DNA of 64,000 nt from Fibrobacter sp. (GTDB taxonomy: Bacteria; Fibrobacterota; Fibrobacteria; Fibrobacterales; Fibrobacteraceae). The stretch spans positions 1-64,000 of the forward strand of contig JAGCPZ010000058.1 in assembly GCA_017965445.1 (NCBI GenBank). Reading direction: 5' to 3'. The translations under genes were made by a program, and so were the position numbers. A model generated the notes under the pieces. It made no database searches. It saw nothing but the letters and a program-made list of their open reading frames with translations, and was not told the origin of the DNA. Shown here piece after piece: positions 34,510 to 43,454 of the stretch. Every line of letters starts with the position of its first letter. Within the stretch, counting starts at the first letter, position 1.

Positions 34510-34680
34510 ATGGATCCTTCGCAACGCTCAGGATGACAACGGAATGGTAAGCTGTCATCCCGAATGCAATGAGGGATCCAGTTAAATTAATAACTGTGAC
34601 TGGATTCTTCGAGGCCTACGGCCTCTCAGAATGACGAAGCCCCAAAAGGAGGCCCCGGAATAAATCCGGGGTGACAGTAT
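34510..34680. repeat. Cluster of dispersed intergenic repeats after parC
   Basis: Three related blocks: 'ggatccttcgcaacgctcaggatgac', a reversed 'tgtcatcccgaatgcaatgagggatcc', and 'ggattcttcgaggcctacggcctctcagaatgacg'. Each is an imperfect palindrome. 'ccccggaataaatccgggg' makes a further stem. Confidence 0.65.
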
Positions 34681-34687
34681 AAAAAAA

Positions 34688-34714
34688 CAGGCCAGTGGTG
34701 AGCCGGTCTTTTTG
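34688..34714. terminator. Bidirectional terminator between parC and the 34735 gene
   Basis: AGGCC and GGTCT form a five-pair stem with one G-T pair around a GTGGTGA-type loop; a T-run follows on both strands. It can serve the convergent genes on either side. Confidence 0.65.
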
Positions 34715-34734
34715 CATTTAAGAAAATACGTTAT

Positions 34735-35373
34735 TTAAAATTTTGAATCACTAAAATCTCGATCAATCCATCCGAAAGAAACTTTCAGATAAAAACGTGG
34801 ACCCCTTTTAAGTTCGTATGTATCCGTAACCACATAAGCATACGATGCAGAAACTCTTAAGAGCACTAAATTGACGTTCAAATCGGCATGTGGCCTGAAA
34901 TAAAACCTACGACCGGGACTAAAAGCAAACCAGTCCATCTTGTAGCCCACACTCACCGATACAGGAACCCAACCCTTCCAAAAGAAATATTCCACCGTCG
35001 GATTCAATAAGAAAAGCGATCCAAAAAAAACGTTCATCAGAACATCATCATCGCGGTGACCTTCACCACGCAACACAACAAACGGAAGGAAAGCAAAAGA
35101 AACAAACGAGTTTATTCCTGATACTCTATGGTCAAAATGACTCGTATCACTTCTATCCGAAATCATGTGGTAACTAAAAACATCAGCATTCAGATAAAGA
35201 TTTTTCCCAACCGGAATTCCCCCTTCCAAGGTCATACTTAAATCTTCATTATAAACCGCTTTATCATTGACATGAGCAGTCCATCCCGTACCTTCACCTC
35301 CAAAAAAAAAGCCATCAGCAAAAGCATGGGAACAGAAGAACACCAAACAACATAGAACCACTATTCGATGCAT
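34735..35373 (-). CDS. Secreted outer-membrane barrel-like protein
   Basis: The signal peptide MHRIVVLCCLVFFCSHAFA is followed by about 190 residues with alternating hydrophobics and aromatics ('LYLNADVFSYHM', 'FVSFAFLPFVVLRG', 'VSVSVGYKMDWFAF', 'FYLKVSFGWI'), as in a small outer-membrane barrel. It is located just downstream of ftsE on the same strand. No family recognised. Confidence 0.6.
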   Translation of the reverse strand: MHRIVVLCCLVFFCSHAFADGFFFGGEGTGWTAHVNDKAVYNEDLSMTLEGGIPVGKNLYLNADVFSYHMISDRSDTSHFDHRVSGINSFVSFAFLPFVVLRGEGHRDDDVLMNVFFGSLFLLNPTVEYFFWKGWVPVSVSVGYKMDWFAFSPGRRFYFRPHADLNVNLVLLRVSASYAYVVTDTYELKRGPRFYLKVSFGWIDRDFSDSKF

Positions 35374-35409
35374 AAATCATACCCTCCAAAATTTCCACAC
35401 AAGATACTG

Positions 35410-36099
35410 TTAAAGAATATCTCTGTTCAAAAGTTCGCCGTGGCTGAGTTCCAAACGGCGGAAGGGGCTGTTCAGATAGAAGTCCGGGTTATGCGTTGCC
35501 ATGAGGATGGTCGTTCCGCGGGCGTTGATTTCCTTGAAGATGCAGAACACTTCTTCGGCGTTTTTCGGGTCCAAGTTACCAGTCGGTTCGTCCGCCAAAA
35601 GCAAATACGGGTTGTGCACCATCGCACGGGCAATCGCCACGCGTTGTTGCTCACCGCCCGAAAGCGTATAAGGCATCGCAAAGCGCTTTTGCGTAATCCC
35701 CACAAGCGCAAGCGCGTCAAAGACAGCCGAATTAATCTTGTTGCTCGGAGTCCCCACAATGCGGAGCGCAAGCGCCACGTTTTCAAAAACGTTCCGGTCC
35801 GGCAAAAGTTTAAAGTCCTGGAAAATAATCCCCATCTTACGACGGAGCGCCTGGATTCTATCGTCCGGAGTGTTCTTGCTATCGTACAAAACGTTGTCCG
35901 AAAACTTGACCATCACCTGGCCACCGCGTTCATCGTCCGGGCGTTCGTCCATATAAATGAGTTTGAGCACCGTCGATTTTCCAGCACCGGAATGCCCCGT
36001 CAAGAAAACAAACTCGCCTTTGTTTATACGGAAGGTGACGTTGTTCAACGCCTTCCAGTTGGCTTCGTAAGATTTCGTGACATGGGTGAAATGAATCAT
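35410..36099 (-). CDS. ftsE: Cell-division ABC transporter ATPase FtsE
   Basis: The 229-residue ATPase has Walker A '[14 protein letters not shown]', Q-loop '[21 protein letters not shown]', signature '[14 protein letters not shown]', Walker B '[12 protein letters not shown]' and His switch 'ATHNPDF'. The '[17 protein letters not shown]' stretch distinguishes FtsE from other ABC ATPases. FtsEX links the divisome to peptidoglycan hydrolases. No ftsX follows: the next gene downstream is an outer-membrane protein, and the gene just upstream is the SurA-like one (1 bp apart). Confidence 0.9.
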   Translation of the reverse strand: MIHFTHVTKSYEANWKALNNVTFRINKGEFVFLTGHSGAGKSTVLKLIYMDERPDDERGGQVMVKFSDNVLYDSKNTPDDRIQALRRKMGIIFQDFKLLPDRNVFENVALALRIVGTPSNKINSAVFDALALVGITQKRFAMPYTLSGGEQQRVAIARAMVHNPYLLLADEPTGNLDPKNAEEVFCIFKEINARGTTILMATHNPDFYLNSPFRRLELSHGELLNRDIL

Positions 36100-36100
36100 A

Positions 36101-37384
36101 TTATTCCGTCATTCTGATTTCGACGAGAACTTCCTTGCGCCATTTCTTGATGAGCTTTTCGAGCTTTTCGTTTTCCAAATGCGTCGCCGCCATCATCTCA
36201 ATCTTGCCGTAATCTTCTTCGAGCGTAAGTTCGCGGACCTGGCGAGAATCGTCCAAGCGGAACAAGTGATAAGCCCCATCAATCAAGACCGGCTCCGAAA
36301 TTTCACCGACATTCAAGTTCGCGACAGGATCGACATAAGCGGGTTCCATTTCATTGCGCTGGAACCAGCCGAGCAAACCGCCCTGGAAGTTGCTGGACTT
36401 GTCCTCGCTATAGGTCTTTGCGGCGGCAGCAAACTGTTCCTTGCTCTTGATACTTTTACGGAGAGAATCGGCGAGAGCAACAACAGCCGCAGTATCCTTT
36501 GATGTCGGAATCGTACGCAAGAGAATTTGTGCAGAACGGACACCGTCTTCTTTACGGCCAAGCACGCGGGCAATGTGCCAGCCCAAGTCCGTCTTGACCG
36601 GAGTCGATGCATAATGGCCGTTTTTCAAACGTTCAATAGCCTTTTCAAAAGCCGGGTCCAAAAGACCACGCTTGAAATAACCGAGGTCTCCCCCCTTGGC
36701 GGCAGTACTATCCTGCGAATGGTTCTTGGCCAAAAGTTCAAAACTGATTCCAAGGTTCAAACTATCAATCAACGACTCGGCCACATGCTTCACGGAATCC
36801 ACAATCATGGAATCCGGCTTCACCGGAATCTGGATGTGGCTCAGCAATACGCAGTTGAACTGGCGCGGCAGGGAATCCTTGTAATCCTTGTAGAAAAGGT
36901 CCACCTCTTTTTTCGTCGGGTGGATCGAGCCCACATGGAGCTGACGCACGCGGGAAATTTCCATGTGGTTGCGAATTTGCTTGCCAAGCTGCTCGCGGTA
37001 CTGGATCATCGAAAGTCCAAGCTGCGCACGCACCGCCTTTTCGAGAGTCGCCATGTCAATCTTCTGGCTTGCTGCAATGGACTGGAGATGCGCCGTCACG
37101 CGCTGGTCCACTTCGGATTCCGTAATAACGATGGAATCGCGGTCGATGCGGCTGAGCAAAACTTTTTCTTCAATCATGCGGTCCAGCACAGCTTCTTTCT
37201 GCTGCTGTTCAGTCATGTTCGCTGCTTCGGGCGTATCCTGAAACCTGTAAAGGTTGTTCATGAATTCCGAACGCATAATCGGCTTGCCATCCACGACAGC
37301 CGCAATGCCTTCCATCAACACGGGTTCGGCAAAGCAGGCGACAGACAGAGCAAAAACAAGAGAGGCAATTCGATTACTAATCAT
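36101..37384 (-). CDS. SurA-like periplasmic peptidyl-prolyl isomerase
   Basis: A signal peptide and a SurA N-terminal domain ('LMEGIAAVVDGKPIMRSEF', 'EKVLLSRIDRDSIVITESEVD', 'LGLSMIQYREQLGKQI') precede two parvulin domains (about 174-270 and 275-375; 'SQDSTAAKGGDLGYFKRG' and 'SEDKSSNFQGGLLGWFQRNEM'). SurA assists outer-membrane-protein folding, which fits a barrel-rich genome. It overlaps the upstream gene by one base (shared at 37384). The family-typical Gly-Gly-x-Leu-Gly in each parvulin repeat is kept. It could be named surA, but two SurA-like genes are adjacent. Confidence 0.85.
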   Translation of the reverse strand: MISNRIASLVFALSVACFAEPVLMEGIAAVVDGKPIMRSEFMNNLYRFQDTPEAANMTEQQQKEAVLDRMIEEKVLLSRIDRDSIVITESEVDQRVTAHLQSIAASQKIDMATLEKAVRAQLGLSMIQYREQLGKQIRNHMEISRVRQLHVGSIHPTKKEVDLFYKDYKDSLPRQFNCVLLSHIQIPVKPDSMIVDSVKHVAESLIDSLNLGISFELLAKNHSQDSTAAKGGDLGYFKRGLLDPAFEKAIERLKNGHYASTPVKTDLGWHIARVLGRKEDGVRSAQILLRTIPTSKDTAAVVALADSLRKSIKSKEQFAAAAKTYSEDKSSNFQGGLLGWFQRNEMEPAYVDPVANLNVGEISEPVLIDGAYHLFRLDDSRQVRELTLEEDYGKIEMMAATHLENEKLEKLIKKWRKEVLVEIRMTE

Positions 37385-38187
37385 TATTTTTCCTTTTCGC
37401 TAAGAACATTCATCTTCGTAATTATGGGAATACCCGTTTTCCATTCGTCCTTGAGTCGTTTCAAGACCACATTCTGATGTTCCACCCAAGCCCGCATAGA
37501 AACATCTTCAATGACTTCGTCGAGCGGTCGAGCATCGGCGGAATCCAAACGGCTTGTCACAATGGCAATTTTGGCAGCGCCATCGCAAACCTTCATCGGT
37601 GAAATGCGACCCACCACGGCACGTCTAATCGAAGGAATCATGCACGGATCCGGTGTTTTATCGACACCATCAAATTCCCTCATGCGCTTAATCAAACGAT
37701 GGTTAGGCGGAATAGACTCAAACTTGGTATTCTTGAATTCCTTGTAATAAATAACTGCAGACTTCCAGTCGGCAAAAGAAAGAATGGCGCCGGAGACCGA
37801 GGTTTTACCGTTCAAGTACAAATTTTGGTTTTTATTATAAAAGTCAATTTTTTCGCCATCGCTCACCAACATCGTATCAAGGAACGTCTGCATGTAGTAA
37901 TCGGCCACGATTTTCCGCTTTGTGCGTTCCAGCACGCGAACAAGCGTCGAATCCTTCAATATACCGTTTTTCACGGCCTGTTGGTAAATAAGTTCTTCGT
38001 CAATCCAACGTTGCAAAAACAAGATACGTTCGTTATCGCCCCAAGAATCCCAATCTGGAGCATACGTGTATATCTCCGACTGGTGCAACTTGGAATCACC
38101 CACCGTAACGATGACGGGGTCTTTTGTCTTGCAAGCGGCCAAAAACACCAGACAGAAGGCAAGAAATATACGGATAAGAGATTTCAT
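37384..38187 (-). CDS. PrsA/SurA-like lipoprotein without clear parvulin domain
   Basis: The start MKSLIRIFLAFCLVFLAAC gives a lipobox at residue 19; an in-frame start 51 bases upstream overlaps the end of hrpA. The mature part has an opening like the SurA/PrsA N-terminal domain ('VGDSKLHQSEIYTY', 'ERILFLQRWIDEELIYQQAVKNGI', 'ERTKRKIVADYYMQTFLD') and a second half with little similarity to parvulins. It is probably a periplasmic folding factor working with the adjacent SurA-like protein. The region ends ATGA against that gene. Confidence 0.72.
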   Translation of the reverse strand: MKSLIRIFLAFCLVFLAACKTKDPVIVTVGDSKLHQSEIYTYAPDWDSWGDNERILFLQRWIDEELIYQQAVKNGILKDSTLVRVLERTKRKIVADYYMQTFLDTMLVSDGEKIDFYNKNQNLYLNGKTSVSGAILSFADWKSAVIYYKEFKNTKFESIPPNHRLIKRMREFDGVDKTPDPCMIPSIRRAVVGRISPMKVCDGAAKIAIVTSRLDSADARPLDEVIEDVSMRAWVEHQNVVLKRLKDEWKTGIPIITKMNVLSEKEK

Positions 38188-38224
38188 TGCGACAAATTTA
38201 GAAAATTCGAGGCCAAGAAAGTAG

Positions 38225-41200
38225 TTAAAGCCTTCCAAAACGGCCTTTCAACCTCGCCAAATCGTCTTCTTCCACGACATCCTCAGCGTCGTTGCCCTTG
38301 CGCTTGTACCGCAAAATTTCAAAGTCCTCAAGCAAGGCCTTCGCTTGAAGATACAAATCGGCATATTCATCGTTATCAGTCGGGGTGCGGTCAATTTTTC
38401 CAAGGAGTTCACGAGCATTTTTGAGTTCGTGATCCTTAAGGTAACGGGCCTTCAAGTACGGGCGGAAAAATTCGCGGAGAGTATTGGCAGAACGGTTTGA
38501 TTTATCGCGAGACGGGTCCATATTGAGTATAGCATGAGAATCGCCAGTGCCGTCCTGCGGTAAAGTCATATCTAAAGCATCCGCAACGGAAAGCAATCTT
38601 TCAAACAAAGTAGATTCTTTTTGGTATGCGGAGTGAACCGTTATTATTATTTTATTTCGGATTAGAGGTTTTCCGCTCACATTACGCATGTTTACGCTAA
38701 AATCTTTAAGCAGGTTCCAGCATTTCACAAACGCATCTGCTCCAACGAGCCCTGCCTCGTAGGTTGCACGAACAAGCGAAAGGCGGATTTCTTCGTCTTC
38801 GCTGCGGGCATTCGCTGCTAGACTCTTGAAGTCGCGAATCTTTTTGCCACGCGAGAATTCCAGCCCCGTAAAACGGACGCAGCGGTTGGCGTCAAGAGCA
38901 TCGGCGGCAAGCGATTTTGCCACCCAAATTTTCAGCACCGTTTCAAAGCCATCGGAATAAAGCCCGCCCGTTTCGAGCATGTTCAAACGGTCGGCAATAA
39001 GCTGCTTCTTGTCTTCGGCCACTTGTACTTTGCTGTTTTCCAGACGTTTGCGGAACCCTTGCCAAAAACGAGATTCTTCAGCGTCCATCAACGCAGATTC
39101 ACCGAGACGCCAGCCAAAGCGCATATCTTCGAGCGGAAAATCTATACCAAACGTAACCACAGCCGGACGCACCGCAAGGAACATGCGATAAGATCCCCAT
39201 TCTGGGCTTATTTCAAGTTTGTACGGTTCTGAAAATCCAGGTTTCGAAACCACCAAATGCAATCGCAAATGATTTTCCTTATCTGGATTTACAGTCGGAA
39301 CATCGATACTTGCGCCATTTGCGCCAGAGCGGATTTCCTTCGTATTCGAAAGGACTTCGTAAAGGAGCAACAGCGGAGCCTTATGCGGGAAGTTTTCGAG
39401 CGCAGCGTAAAATTCATCGTCAATAACAGTTCGCTTGGCTTCCAGCGATTTCTTGACTGTTTTCGGCATTTCACGAATCACAGATTCAATCATCCATTCG
39501 CGCCACTGCGAAATGGACATCGCGAATTTCGCCGGAGAAATCTCTGTCAAAAGTTCATAAGGCAAGTTGAGCGTGATGCCGTCGCAATCGCGAGTCGCGT
39601 CAAAGACCATTTCTCCAACGACAACGCGGTCGCCAATGCGGAAATGCTCGATGGAGCCGCCGAGCTGCGGAACAGGGGCATTTCCACGCTTGTCAATCCC
39701 GACTTGATCGGGATTCTCCTTTCTTTGCCGAGAAGGCGATTCCGGGACGATGCTCGGAATGACAATACGGTTCGAGAATCCGCTGTCACCCATCGCTGCA
39801 ACACTCACGCCATTTCCGTTCATCGAAATCCAGTAGGCTTCATCGAATTTGAGGAATTGGTCGGTGTGCTCGCGAATGTAATCCTTGAGCGTTTTGATAG
39901 AATTGACTTTACCTGCAATTCGCGTGTAGTATTCCACAAGCGCATCTTCGCTTGGTGCAAGCCCAAACTGACGCTTACGTGCTTCCAGCGCATGGAGATT
40001 TTCGACAACACGGTCGTTATGCGTCATGAACGGGAAAGGTCGTGCCACCTCGCCCATCACCACCGCTTCGCGCCAGAAAATCTGGGCGCAATCCTCGGGA
40101 TTCACGCGGGCGTAATCGATACGATGACCACGGCTAATCACAAGCCCTCTAAAGCTCACTTCTTCAACGGCTTCCACAAAACCGCGTTCCTTATTCCACG
40201 TGGGTTCAAACCAGCGACGCGTACAGAACTGTTCCGCCACCTGCATAATCCATTCCGGCTTGATTTCAGCAGCTTTCGTGAGGAAAATGCGGCTAGTTTC
40301 GCGGACTTCGGCACTGAAAAGCCACTCCACGCTTTTCGCATAAAGGTCGCTACCCGGGAAAACATGGGTTTCGCGTCCGCTCACCAAACGATAACAACCA
40401 TTTTCGATATCGCGGTGCGCCACCCCGCCCAAGAATCCCGAAAGGAGCGCTATGTGCAAATTGTCGCGATGGAACGAATCAAATGGACAAATTTTATTTT
40501 CGAATTTTACATCGAGAATACGGCTGAACTGTTCGTACAAATCCACCCATTCGCGCAAGCGCAAAAAGTGCATGCTGTTCTTGTCGCAGAACTTACGGAG
40601 TTTATTCCAAGACTTACCATCCCATTCATCGCAGAACGCATTCCACATCGCAACATAAACGAGAAAATCGCTCTTGTGACCGCAGAATTTACGGTGCAGC
40701 TGACGGATGCGAGTGCGTTCAGGTTCATCGTTCGGCACCACACGCGGATCTTGGATGCTAAGCGCCGAGCACACGATAAGCGCAGGCTGCAACACGCCTG
40801 ATTCACGGGCACGGAGCAATACCGCCGAAAGCGAAACGTCCATCGGGAGCCGCGTCATTTCGCGACCGAGCTTTGTCACATGGCCGCTGGAATTGTCCGC
40901 CGTGAGCGCACCCAGTTCAAACAACGTCTTATAAGCGCCACGGAATGCCGAATGCGGTGGCGACTGCAAGAACGGGAAGTTTTCCATTTCGAGGCCAAGG
41001 CTTCGCAACTGCAACACGACATTCGCCAAATTGCTTCGGCGAATTTCAGGCTCCGTAAATTCATCGCGGGCTTCAAAATTCTCGGGAGAATAAAGACGAA
41101 TGCACACGCCGGGCTTCACGCGCCCCGCGCGTCCAGTGCGCTGCCGCGCGCTGGCCTTCGAAATCTCTTCGACGGGAAGCCCTTGGATTCTCGCCTGCGC

Positions 41201-42211
41201 ATTGTAACGCGAGATACGCGCCATGCCGGTATCCACAACGTAAGCAATCCCCGGAATCGTAAGGGACGTTTCGGCAATGTTTGTCGCCAAGACCACACGC
41301 GTTTTGCTCGTGTGCTTGAAAATGCGACGCTGTTCCTCGGGACTCATGCGTCCGTACAACGGGAGCACATCGAACGTCGCCGCATCCAGCTCGTGGGCCA
41401 GTTCACCCGCCAAATCCTGGATGTCGCGTTCCGTCGGCAAAAAGCAGAGCAAGTGGTCGCGGTGCCGCGTTTCCAAATCGAGAATCGCATCACGAGCCTC
41501 TTCAATCAAACCCGAATCACCCTTGCCGGAGATATCACGGTCATGCCCAGGATCCTTCGACTCATTTCCCTTCGACAAGCTCAGGGAACTGAAGGTCGGT
41601 GAGCCTGCCGAACCGCCGAAATAATATTCCACATCCACAGGATACGTGCGGCCTTCGGCCTCCATCACGCAACTGTTGTCATAAAATTCTTCAAAAAGTT
41701 TTGCATCCAGCGTCGCCGATGCGACAATCAACTTGAAATCTGGACGCCGCGCAAGAACCGTCTTGAAAATGCCAAGCAAAATATCGATGTTCAACGAGCG
41801 TTCGTGCGCTTCGTCAATCATAATCGCATTGTACTGCCGGAACAAGCGGTCCTTACGGAACTCCTGCAACAGAATACCGTCCGTCATCACCTTGATGGGG
41901 GCCTCGTTCGTGCCTTGCTCCCAAAAGCGAATTTTCGTGCTGACTAAATTTTCGTCCTTGAGTTCTTCGCGCAAGCGGTCAGCAATGGAAATCGCCGCCA
42001 AACGCCGAGGCTCAGTAACGCCAATTTTAAAGGGAGACTCCGCGCGGCAAAACCATTCCAGCAAAAACTTCGGCAACTGCGTCGATTTGCCGGAACCCGT
42101 ATCCGCCTTGACAATGATAACTTGATGTTTTTCTAAAAGCTCAAAAAACTCCTCCCGATGTTCAACAACGGGAAGCTCTGGGTATTCAATCTTTAAATCA
42201 GACAAAACCAT
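38225..42211 (-). CDS. hrpA: ATP-dependent RNA helicase HrpA
   Basis: The 1,328-residue DEAH helicase shows Walker A 'ADTGSGKSTQLP', 'TEPRRLAAIS', the DEAH box 'MIDEAHERSLNID', 'ASATLDAKLF', 'LPLYGRMSPEEQRRIF', and 'RQRTGRAGRVKPGVCIRLY', then the HA2/OB-type domains and a C-terminal DUF3418 region. HrpA-type helicases act on mRNA and ribosomes. Two intergenic-type repeats appear inside the reading frame without breaking it: about residues 195-222 ('SLSLSKGNESKDPG') and 808-842 ('IPSIVPESPSRQRKENPD'). The stop lies 37 bases before the next gene's ATG. Confidence 0.92.
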   Translation of the reverse strand: MVLSDLKIEYPELPVVEHREEFFELLEKHQVIIVKADTGSGKSTQLPKFLLEWFCRAESPFKIGVTEPRRLAAISIADRLREELKDENLVSTKIRFWEQGTNEAPIKVMTDGILLQEFRKDRLFRQYNAIMIDEAHERSLNIDILLGIFKTVLARRPDFKLIVASATLDAKLFEEFYDNSCVMEAEGRTYPVDVEYYFGGSAGSPTFSSLSLSKGNESKDPGHDRDISGKGDSGLIEEARDAILDLETRHRDHLLCFLPTERDIQDLAGELAHELDAATFDVLPLYGRMSPEEQRRIFKHTSKTRVVLATNIAETSLTIPGIAYVVDTGMARISRYNAQARIQGLPVEEISKASARQRTGRAGRVKPGVCIRLYSPENFEARDEFTEPEIRRSNLANVVLQLRSLGLEMENFPFLQSPPHSAFRGAYKTLFELGALTADNSSGHVTKLGREMTRLPMDVSLSAVLLRARESGVLQPALIVCSALSIQDPRVVPNDEPERTRIRQLHRKFCGHKSDFLVYVAMWNAFCDEWDGKSWNKLRKFCDKNSMHFLRLREWVDLYEQFSRILDVKFENKICPFDSFHRDNLHIALLSGFLGGVAHRDIENGCYRLVSGRETHVFPGSDLYAKSVEWLFSAEVRETSRIFLTKAAEIKPEWIMQVAEQFCTRRWFEPTWNKERGFVEAVEEVSFRGLVISRGHRIDYARVNPEDCAQIFWREAVVMGEVARPFPFMTHNDRVVENLHALEARKRQFGLAPSEDALVEYYTRIAGKVNSIKTLKDYIREHTDQFLKFDEAYWISMNGNGVSVAAMGDSGFSNRIVIPSIVPESPSRQRKENPDQVGIDKRGNAPVPQLGGSIEHFRIGDRVVVGEMVFDATRDCDGITLNLPYELLTEISPAKFAMSISQWREWMIESVIREMPKTVKKSLEAKRTVIDDEFYAALENFPHKAPLLLLYEVLSNTKEIRSGANGASIDVPTVNPDKENHLRLHLVVSKPGFSEPYKLEISPEWGSYRMFLAVRPAVVTFGIDFPLEDMRFGWRLGESALMDAEESRFWQGFRKRLENSKVQVAEDKKQLIADRLNMLETGGLYSDGFETVLKIWVAKSLAADALDANRCVRFTGLEFSRGKKIRDFKSLAANARSEDEEIRLSLVRATYEAGLVGADAFVKCWNLLKDFSVNMRNVSGKPLIRNKIIITVHSAYQKESTLFERLLSVADALDMTLPQDGTGDSHAILNMDPSRDKSNRSANTLREFFRPYLKARYLKDHELKNARELLGKIDRTPTDNDEYADLYLQAKALLEDFEILRYKRKGNDAEDVVEEDDLARLKGRFGRL
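39690..39780. repeat. Intergenic-type repeat inside hrpA (copy 2)
   Basis: 'gtcaatcccgacttgatcgg' leads into 'gattctcc', then 'ccgggacgatgctcggaatgac', the kind of palindromic element seen between genes elsewhere. It is in frame and encodes residues 808-842 of HrpA. Confidence 0.7.
41555..41625. repeat. Intergenic-type repeat inside hrpA (copy 1)
   Basis: 'cccttcgacaagctcaggg' is followed by 'aactgaaggtcggtgagcc', a stretch with internal palindromes. It encodes residues 195-222 of HrpA with no stop or frame change. Confidence 0.7.
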
Positions 42212-42394
42212 AAAAGTGGTTAGTGATTAGTGGTTGGTGGTTAGGGCGACTTCGTCGCAGCTTGCAGTAAACAGTGATTAATGGTTCGGGATTAAATTAA
42301 AAATGAATAATTAAGAATCGAATTACCATTTTTAATCTTTCACTTTTAATTTTTCATTTTATTATCCTGTTTACTAACCACTGTTTACTAGCCA
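42212..42394. repeat. Paired TTAGTGGTTAGT / ACTAACCACTG repeats
   Basis: A G/T-rich arm ('gtggttagtgattagtggtt') at the left faces a C/A-rich arm ('tttactaaccactgtttact') at the right, so the two can pair across about 100 bases. This fills the space between hrpA and the zinc-ribbon gene. Confidence 0.65.
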
Positions 42395-42535
42395 CTACTC
42401 TTTAATATGCCCGCATTTGTCGCAGGTGAGTTTGTAGCTGTTATCGGGGTCAACTACCATCACGCCGTCACATTCCGGCACTTCGCACGGGAGTTCCCCC
42501 GGCATCACTTCTCTGTAAGTCTTTTTTTCTTCCAT
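42395..42535 (-). CDS. 46-residue zinc-ribbon protein
   Basis: Reading from the ATG at 42535 gives a 46-residue protein beginning MEEKKTYREVMPGELPC and ending 'CDKCGHIKE'. Four cysteines are arranged CxxxxC (17, 22) and CxxC (38, 41), a zinc-ribbon layout. Spacing and codon use look like a real gene. It lies 60 bp from the divergent thioesterase gene. Confidence 0.75.
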   Translation of the reverse strand: MEEKKTYREVMPGELPCEVPECDGVMVVDPDNSYKLTCDKCGHIKE

Positions 42536-42595
42536 AATGCCCCGAATATAGAAATTCACCGCCCCGCCACTTCCTACAATATCTATTTTTCAGAC

Positions 42596-43081
42596 ATGGA
42601 AAACGCAAAGACAGTCAAACAATCGCAAGTAGAAACCCGCGACATCGTTCATCCCTCCGATGTAAACGCCTACAATTTCGTTTTCGGCGGACACATGATG
42701 TCACTCCTCGACAAAGCCGCCTGCATTGCCGCCTACACGCACGCAAAGCGCAGAGTCACGACGATTTCCATCGACAACGTGCGTTTTTTCAAGCCTGCAA
42801 CTATCGGCACCATTCTCACCATCAAGGCTTCCGTAAACCGCGTGTTCAACACGTCCCTGGAAGTCGGTCTCAAAGTCGTAGGAGTCCATCCGCAAGTGTC
42901 TTGGCAACCCGAAGTCATCTGCCACGCCTACATGACATTCGTCGCTCTCGATGAAAACGGCAAACCGACAGCGATACCTTCGATTATTCCCGAAACCGAA
43001 GACGAAATCCGCCGTTTCGAAGAAGCCGGTATCCGCCGTGACGCACGAAAAAAACTCGCAGAACAACTATCAAGCAAGTAA
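42596..43081 (+). CDS. Acyl-CoA thioesterase (hotdog fold)
   Basis: The 161-residue enzyme has the acyl-CoA hydrolase pattern 'HPSDVNAYNFVFGGHMMSLLDKAACIAAYTHA' (conserved Asn/Gly-Gly), 'VTTISIDNVRFFKPATIG' and 'EVGLKVVG'. It hydrolyses acyl-CoA to free acid and CoA. A longer in-frame start reaches 42407 through the zinc-ribbon gene on the opposite strand; the ATG at 42596 matches the family N-terminus. Confidence 0.88.
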   Translation: MENAKTVKQSQVETRDIVHPSDVNAYNFVFGGHMMSLLDKAACIAAYTHAKRRVTTISIDNVRFFKPATIGTILTIKASVNRVFNTSLEVGLKVVGVHPQVSWQPEVICHAYMTFVALDENGKPTAIPSIIPETEDEIRRFEEAGIRRDARKKLAEQLSSK

Positions 43082-43113
43082 AAGTCAATTTTTTAGCCCG
43101 ATTTTATCCACCC

Positions 43114-43152
43114 GTACCTATAAAAAGACGATAAGCCGCATTTTATAGGTAC
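43114..43152. repeat. 39-bp inverted repeat, copy 1
   Basis: GTACCTATAAAA and TTTTATAGGTAC are perfect 12-base arms around a 15-base variable centre. Copies 2 and 3 have the same total length. The 43082-43689 gap holds no credible gene. Confidence 0.9.
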
Positions 43153-43281
43153 GATTCGGTGAAAAAAAACTCTCCTACTCTGGTTTACAACAAAACAAGA
43201 AGCATATAAAACAAAAAAAACTTAAAACATATGCATTTTTCACTAAACTTCAGCGTTTTTTAGAGCAGATAAACTAACAAA

Positions 43282-43320
43282 ATACCTATAAAAAGACATT
43301 TTTTCCAATTTTATAGGTAC
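43282..43320. repeat. 39-bp inverted repeat, copy 2
   Basis: ATACCTATAAAA and TTTTATAGGTAC, with only the first base different from copy 1; the 15-base centre differs. Confidence 0.9.
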
Positions 43321-43344
43321 ACAAGTTCAAATGCAACGAGAACA

Positions 43345-43383
43345 GTACCTATAAAAAACACATTATTTCAGTTTTATAGGTAC
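43345..43383. repeat. 39-bp inverted repeat, copy 3
   Basis: GTACCTATAAAA and TTTTATAGGTAC again, with a third centre sequence. It begins 24 bp after copy 2. Confidence 0.9.
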
Positions 43384-43454
43384 CCCCAGCACAAAAAACA
43401 CAGCAAGTCGCCACGAGACACATCGCGAAGCAACCACATCTTTCAACTCTAGTC

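Noticed and set aside
39257-40801. 514-codon plus-strand open frame opposite hrpA
   Set aside because: The composition is rich in Arg, His and Phe without motifs, and hrpA covers it fully on the other strand.
42407-42595. A longer N-terminus for the acyl-CoA thioesterase
   Set aside because: It would read through the zinc-ribbon gene on the opposite strand and does not match the family N-terminus.
43114-43383. The three 39-bp palindromes as a CRISPR array
   Set aside because: The arms are palindromic, the centres are only 15 bases, spacing is irregular, and no cas genes are near.
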